From NCBI GenBank assembly GCA_016934855.1, contig JAFGSA010000038.1:1-33626 (forward strand): a stretch of 33,626 nucleotides of DNA, in the 5' to 3' direction. The position numbers and the translations under genes are program-made. The stretch is from Elusimicrobiota bacterium (GTDB lineage Bacteria > CG03 > SLGR01 > JAFGSA01). The first letter of the stretch is position 1; each line of letters begins with the position of its first letter. The notes under the pieces are model-generated. The model ran no database searches, was not told the DNA's origin, and worked only from the letters and a program-made list of their open reading frames with translations. Below, one piece after another: positions 30,913-33,626 of the stretch.

Positions 30913-33492
30913 ATGAAGACCATGAAAGATATAAAAATAAGAAAGAAGTTCAGAAAATTTTTCGAGGGACTGGACCACAGGTGGTATTCATCCATATCGC
31001 TTGTTCCTGACGATCCGTCAATGCTTTTTACGACTGCCGGCATGGTCCAGTTCAAGAAGCAGTTCCTGGGTGAAGCCGGGGCGGTGACACGCGCGGCATC
31101 GATACAGAAATGCCTCAGGACTTCTGATATAGACGAGGTCGGGAAGACCTCCAGGCATCTCACCTTTTTCGAGATGTACGGTAATTTTTCGTTCGGAGAT
31201 TATTTCAAAAAAGAAGCGATAATGTGGGCCTGGGATTTCCTGAACAAAACGATGAAGCTTGATCCCCGGAAGCTTTACGCGTCAGTATACCAGGATGACG
31301 ATGAGGCGTACGCTATATGGAAAGGTTATCTTCCCGAAGAGAGGATCGTAAAACTCGGAGAGAAGGATAATTTCTGGAAAATGGGTGATACGGGCCCCTG
31401 CGGTCCGTGTTCGGAGATCCTGTACGACAGGGGGCCCGGAACAGGCTGCGGCAAGGAAGGGTGCGGTCCGGGATGTTCATGCGACAGGTACCTGGAGGTA
31501 TGGAACCTGGTCTTCACTCAGTATGACAGGAAAGCCTCGGGAGAGCTGGAAGAACTGCCGAAGAAGAATATAGATACAGGAATGGGCCTGGAAAGGCTTA
31601 ACCAGGTGATCGGGGGCAGCGCCGATGTTTTTGAGACCCCGACCATCAAGCCGCTCATGGAGAAGATACAAAATGAATCCGAGAACTATTCCCTGGAATC
31701 CGCGCGGATAATAGCCGATCATTCCAGGGCCGTGACTTTCATGATAGCAGACGGCGTTTCTCCGGCGAATGAAGGAAGAGGCTATGTGCTCAGGCGGCTT
31801 ATAAGAAGAGCCGTAAGAGAGGGAAAAAAACTGGGATGGCATGAGCCCGGACTGTACAAATATACGTCGCTTGTCGTAGATATCATGTCTGAATACTACC
31901 CTGTTCTTGCTGACAGGGCAAACCATATCGCGTCTGTTTGCAGGATGGAGGAAGAAGGGTTTCTTAACACACTGGATACCGCGATGAGGATACTGGACGG
32001 CTATATAAAGGAGCTGAGGAGCGCGGGAGACACTATCCTTCCTGCCGAGAAGGCATTTAAGCTCTATGATACCTACGGCATGCCCCTGGAAATAACAAAG
32101 AATATCCTTTCCGAGAAAGGCATAGCGACCGATGAGAAAGGATATGAAAAATTCATGGAAGAAAGGGTGAAGAGCACAGAATGGAAGGAGGCGGATGCTT
32201 CAAAGTCATATTGGGATGACATAAGGGATATTAAAGATACCGAATTCATCGGGTACGGCTCGTGTTCGGCGCATGCCGTCGTAGTGAAAGTGATATCTTC
32301 CGGAACCGGGTTGGTGCTCAATAAGACCCCTATGTATCCCGAATCCGGCGGCCAGGTCGGAGACAGGGGTACTATCAAATCAAAAGACGGGATCTTCACG
32401 GTGAAAAATACGGTCAGAGAGGAAGGGATTATAATTCACGAAGGCGTGCTCGACGGCAGGATGATCGAAGGAGAAGATGTCGAAGTGCAGGTCGAAGGAG
32501 ATGTCAGGAAAGCGACGGAGAGGAATCATACGGCCACGCATATACTCCAGAGCGTGCTCAGGGAGATGCTGGGAGAACACGTTCAGCAGAACGGGTCTCT
32601 GGTCGAGCCTGACAGGCTGAGGTTCGATTTTACTCATACTGACGCCCTTTCTCAGGAGCAGCTCAGGGAGGTGGAAGTCAGGGTCAACAGGATAATAGTC
32701 GAAAATCATAAGATAAATACGACACAGATGGATAAAGATGAAGCCCGCGAAAAAGGGGCGCTCGCGTTCTTCGGCGAGAAATACGGCGAAAAAGTACGCG
32801 CGGTTACGATAGGCGGCCTGCTTGGAAATAAGGTGAGCATGGAACTGTGCGGCGGGACACACCTGGAAAGTACGGGAGAGATAGGCTTGTTCAAAATCTC
32901 CTCCGAGAGCGGCATAGCCGCAGGCGTAAGAAGGATAGAAGCCGTTACAGGGGATAGGGCCGTAAGGCTGATGCACGCTAAAGAAGACACAGCGCGTGGA
33001 ATAGCCGAGATGCTGGGGGTTCCGGAAGACAGGATCCCTGACAGGATCGAAAGGATGAAGGAAGAGCTGAGAGACTGCAGGAACAAGATAAACGAACTGG
33101 AAAACAGGCTCATTTCCAGGTCCGGAGAGAAGGGGGAACTGGACAGGGAACTGGATCTGGGCGATGTGAAACTGGTAATAAAACAGTTCAATGACACCAG
33201 TATATCCAATGTAAGGGTGTGGGTTGACAGCAGTCTGAAACAGGGTTCGTATGAAGGGGATAAAGGGGTCGCAGTGCTGGCTGTGAGCATCAGCGGAGAA
33301 AAAATATCTTTAGTATTGAAGATTCCCGAGTATATAACCGACAGGGCCGATGCCGGGAAGGTCATGAAGGAAGCGGCGGGTGAGATAGGAGGTTCCGGGG
33401 GCGGAAGAAAAGATATGGCGCAGGGTGGCGGAACAGAAAAGAGCAGGATAGGAAAAGCCGTCGAAGTTATAGAAAGATTTTTGCGCCCGTAG
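30913..33492 (+). CDS. alaS: Alanyl-tRNA synthetase AlaS
   Basis: AlaS charges tRNA-Ala. The 859 residues carry all parts: the catalytic core (MLFTTAGMVQFK, TFFEMYGNFSFGDYFK, NFWKMGDTGPCGPCSEILYD, GMGLERL), a Cys-rich insertion (CGKEGCGPGCSCD) seen in many bacterial AlaS, the editing domain with the zinc-binding HTATH (His539, His543) and CGGTH (Cys646, His650), and a C-terminal C-Ala domain ending in GSGGGRKDMAQGGG. GAGGTGA lies just before the ATG at 30913; the ATG at 30922 (MKDIKIRKKF) is an alternative closer to family N-termini. Its last three codons and stop are also the first ten bases of tRNA-Arg. Confidence 0.97.
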   Translation: MKTMKDIKIRKKFRKFFEGLDHRWYSSISLVPDDPSMLFTTAGMVQFKKQFLGEAGAVTRAASIQKCLRTSDIDEVGKTSRHLTFFEMYGNFSFGDYFKKEAIMWAWDFLNKTMKLDPRKLYASVYQDDDEAYAIWKGYLPEERIVKLGEKDNFWKMGDTGPCGPCSEILYDRGPGTGCGKEGCGPGCSCDRYLEVWNLVFTQYDRKASGELEELPKKNIDTGMGLERLNQVIGGSADVFETPTIKPLMEKIQNESENYSLESARIIADHSRAVTFMIADGVSPANEGRGYVLRRLIRRAVREGKKLGWHEPGLYKYTSLVVDIMSEYYPVLADRANHIASVCRMEEEGFLNTLDTAMRILDGYIKELRSAGDTILPAEKAFKLYDTYGMPLEITKNILSEKGIATDEKGYEKFMEERVKSTEWKEADASKSYWDDIRDIKDTEFIGYGSCSAHAVVVKVISSGTGLVLNKTPMYPESGGQVGDRGTIKSKDGIFTVKNTVREEGIIIHEGVLDGRMIEGEDVEVQVEGDVRKATERNHTATHILQSVLREMLGEHVQQNGSLVEPDRLRFDFTHTDALSQEQLREVEVRVNRIIVENHKINTTQMDKDEAREKGALAFFGEKYGEKVRAVTIGGLLGNKVSMELCGGTHLESTGEIGLFKISSESGIAAGVRRIEAVTGDRAVRLMHAKEDTARGIAEMLGVPEDRIPDRIERMKEELRDCRNKINELENRLISRSGEKGELDRELDLGDVKLVIKQFNDTSISNVRVWVDSSLKQGSYEGDKGVAVLAVSISGEKISLVLKIPEYITDRADAGKVMKEAAGEIGGSGGGRKDMAQGGGTEKSRIGKAVEVIERFLRP

Positions 33493-33559
33493 CTCAGCTG
33501 GATAGAGCGTTTGCCTCCGGAGCAAAAGGCCGCAGGTTCGAATCCTGCCGGGCGTACCA
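33483..33559 (+). tRNA. tRNA-Arg (anticodon CCG)
   Basis: A full cloverleaf is readable: acceptor GCGCCCG (33483-33489) with CGGGCGT (33549-33555, one G-U pair at the end), D stem GCTC/GAGC, anticodon stem TTTGC/GCAAA with loop CTCCGGA (anticodon CCG, reading CGG), five-base variable loop, T stem GCAGG/CCTGC with TTCGAAT, discriminator A and an encoded CCA. The first ten bases overlap the end of alaS, and the alaS stop TAG is bases 8-10 of the tRNA. Confidence 0.96.
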
Positions 33560-33564
33560 GAAAA

Positions 33565-33597
33565 CAGATGCCAGATATCAGATATCAGATGGCAGAT
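33565..33597. repeat. Short CAGAT-type tandem repeat after tRNA-Arg
   Basis: CAGAT recurs six times within 33 bases, separated by GC, GG or overlapping AT, including the palindrome GATATC twice (GATATCAGATATC at 33574-33586 or one base either side). GCC near the left and GGC near the right make the block an imperfect palindrome. No T run follows, so it is not an obvious terminator. The remaining bases to 33626 hold nothing that I recognise. Confidence 0.55.
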
Positions 33598-33626
33598 GAA
33601 TATATGAATGTGTTGCAGGATGAGAA

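Noticed and set aside
33565..33597. CRISPR array
   Set aside because: Units are only 5-7 bases without spacers, and no cas gene is present.

Overview
The window looks like chromosomal DNA of an uncultured, Gram-negative, probably anaerobic bacterium from a deep candidate lineage; I cannot name the phylum. The clues are outer-membrane barrels of the PorV/UPF0164 type, secreted proteins ending in a type IX-like C-terminal sorting domain, a sulfide-linked homocysteine/thiazole gene set otherwise best known from methanogens and strict anaerobes, and coding style rich in AUA (Ile) and AGG/AGA (Arg). Housekeeping genes (pilT, ribDE-BA-H, nusB, ligA, recX, alaS, one tRNA) are intact. There is no phage, integrase, IS element or CRISPR array. 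No gap between genes exceeds 300 bp: the longest are 1-266, 13416-13671 and 29522-29808, and each holds repeats or regulatory signals.

Region by region. (1) 1-266 is noncoding, with short inverted repeats and a roughly 130-bp nested inverted-repeat element next to a promoter for a secreted protein (267-1511). (2) 1621-9418 is one tight plus-strand transcription unit starting at a strong promoter: PilT, a cyclic-nucleotide-binding/GAF protein, an M23 peptidase, a UPF0280 protein, the HcyBio (DUF39) homocysteine-biosynthesis protein, a DUF4139 secreted protein, a NIL/ferredoxin protein and a Thi4-family thiazole synthase. UPF0280, HcyBio and NIL-ferredoxin form the known anaerobic homocysteine cluster; Thi4 adds a second sulfur-using pathway. 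(3) 9540-13415 has its own near-consensus promoter and encodes a repeat-containing fiber-like protein, a small protein with a type IX-like sorting domain and a PorV-type barrel.

(4) 13454-22777 begins with a promoter, an FMN riboswitch with an attenuator, and then the complete riboflavin pathway (ribD, ribE, ribBA, ribH), followed without an obvious break by nusB, ligA and three genes for a coiled-coil protein, a secreted TPR protein and a membrane-spanning TPR/HEAT protein. (5) 22779-29521 on the minus strand is a second pair of sorting-domain cargo plus PorV: a 1871-residue surface protein with FG-GAP repeats and a four-base-overlapping PorV/TPR gene. A 54-codon small ORF may precede it. 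(6) 29809-33559 carries a Mut7-C RNase-like protein, recX, alaS and tRNA-Arg(CCG), whose 5' end overlaps the alaS stop codon.

The most interesting themes are the two independent, translationally coupled cargo/PorV pairs, the expanded sulfur operon, the readable switching logic of the FMN riboswitch, the envelope-spanning TPR/HEAT gene set, and the unexplained folded element at 91-221.
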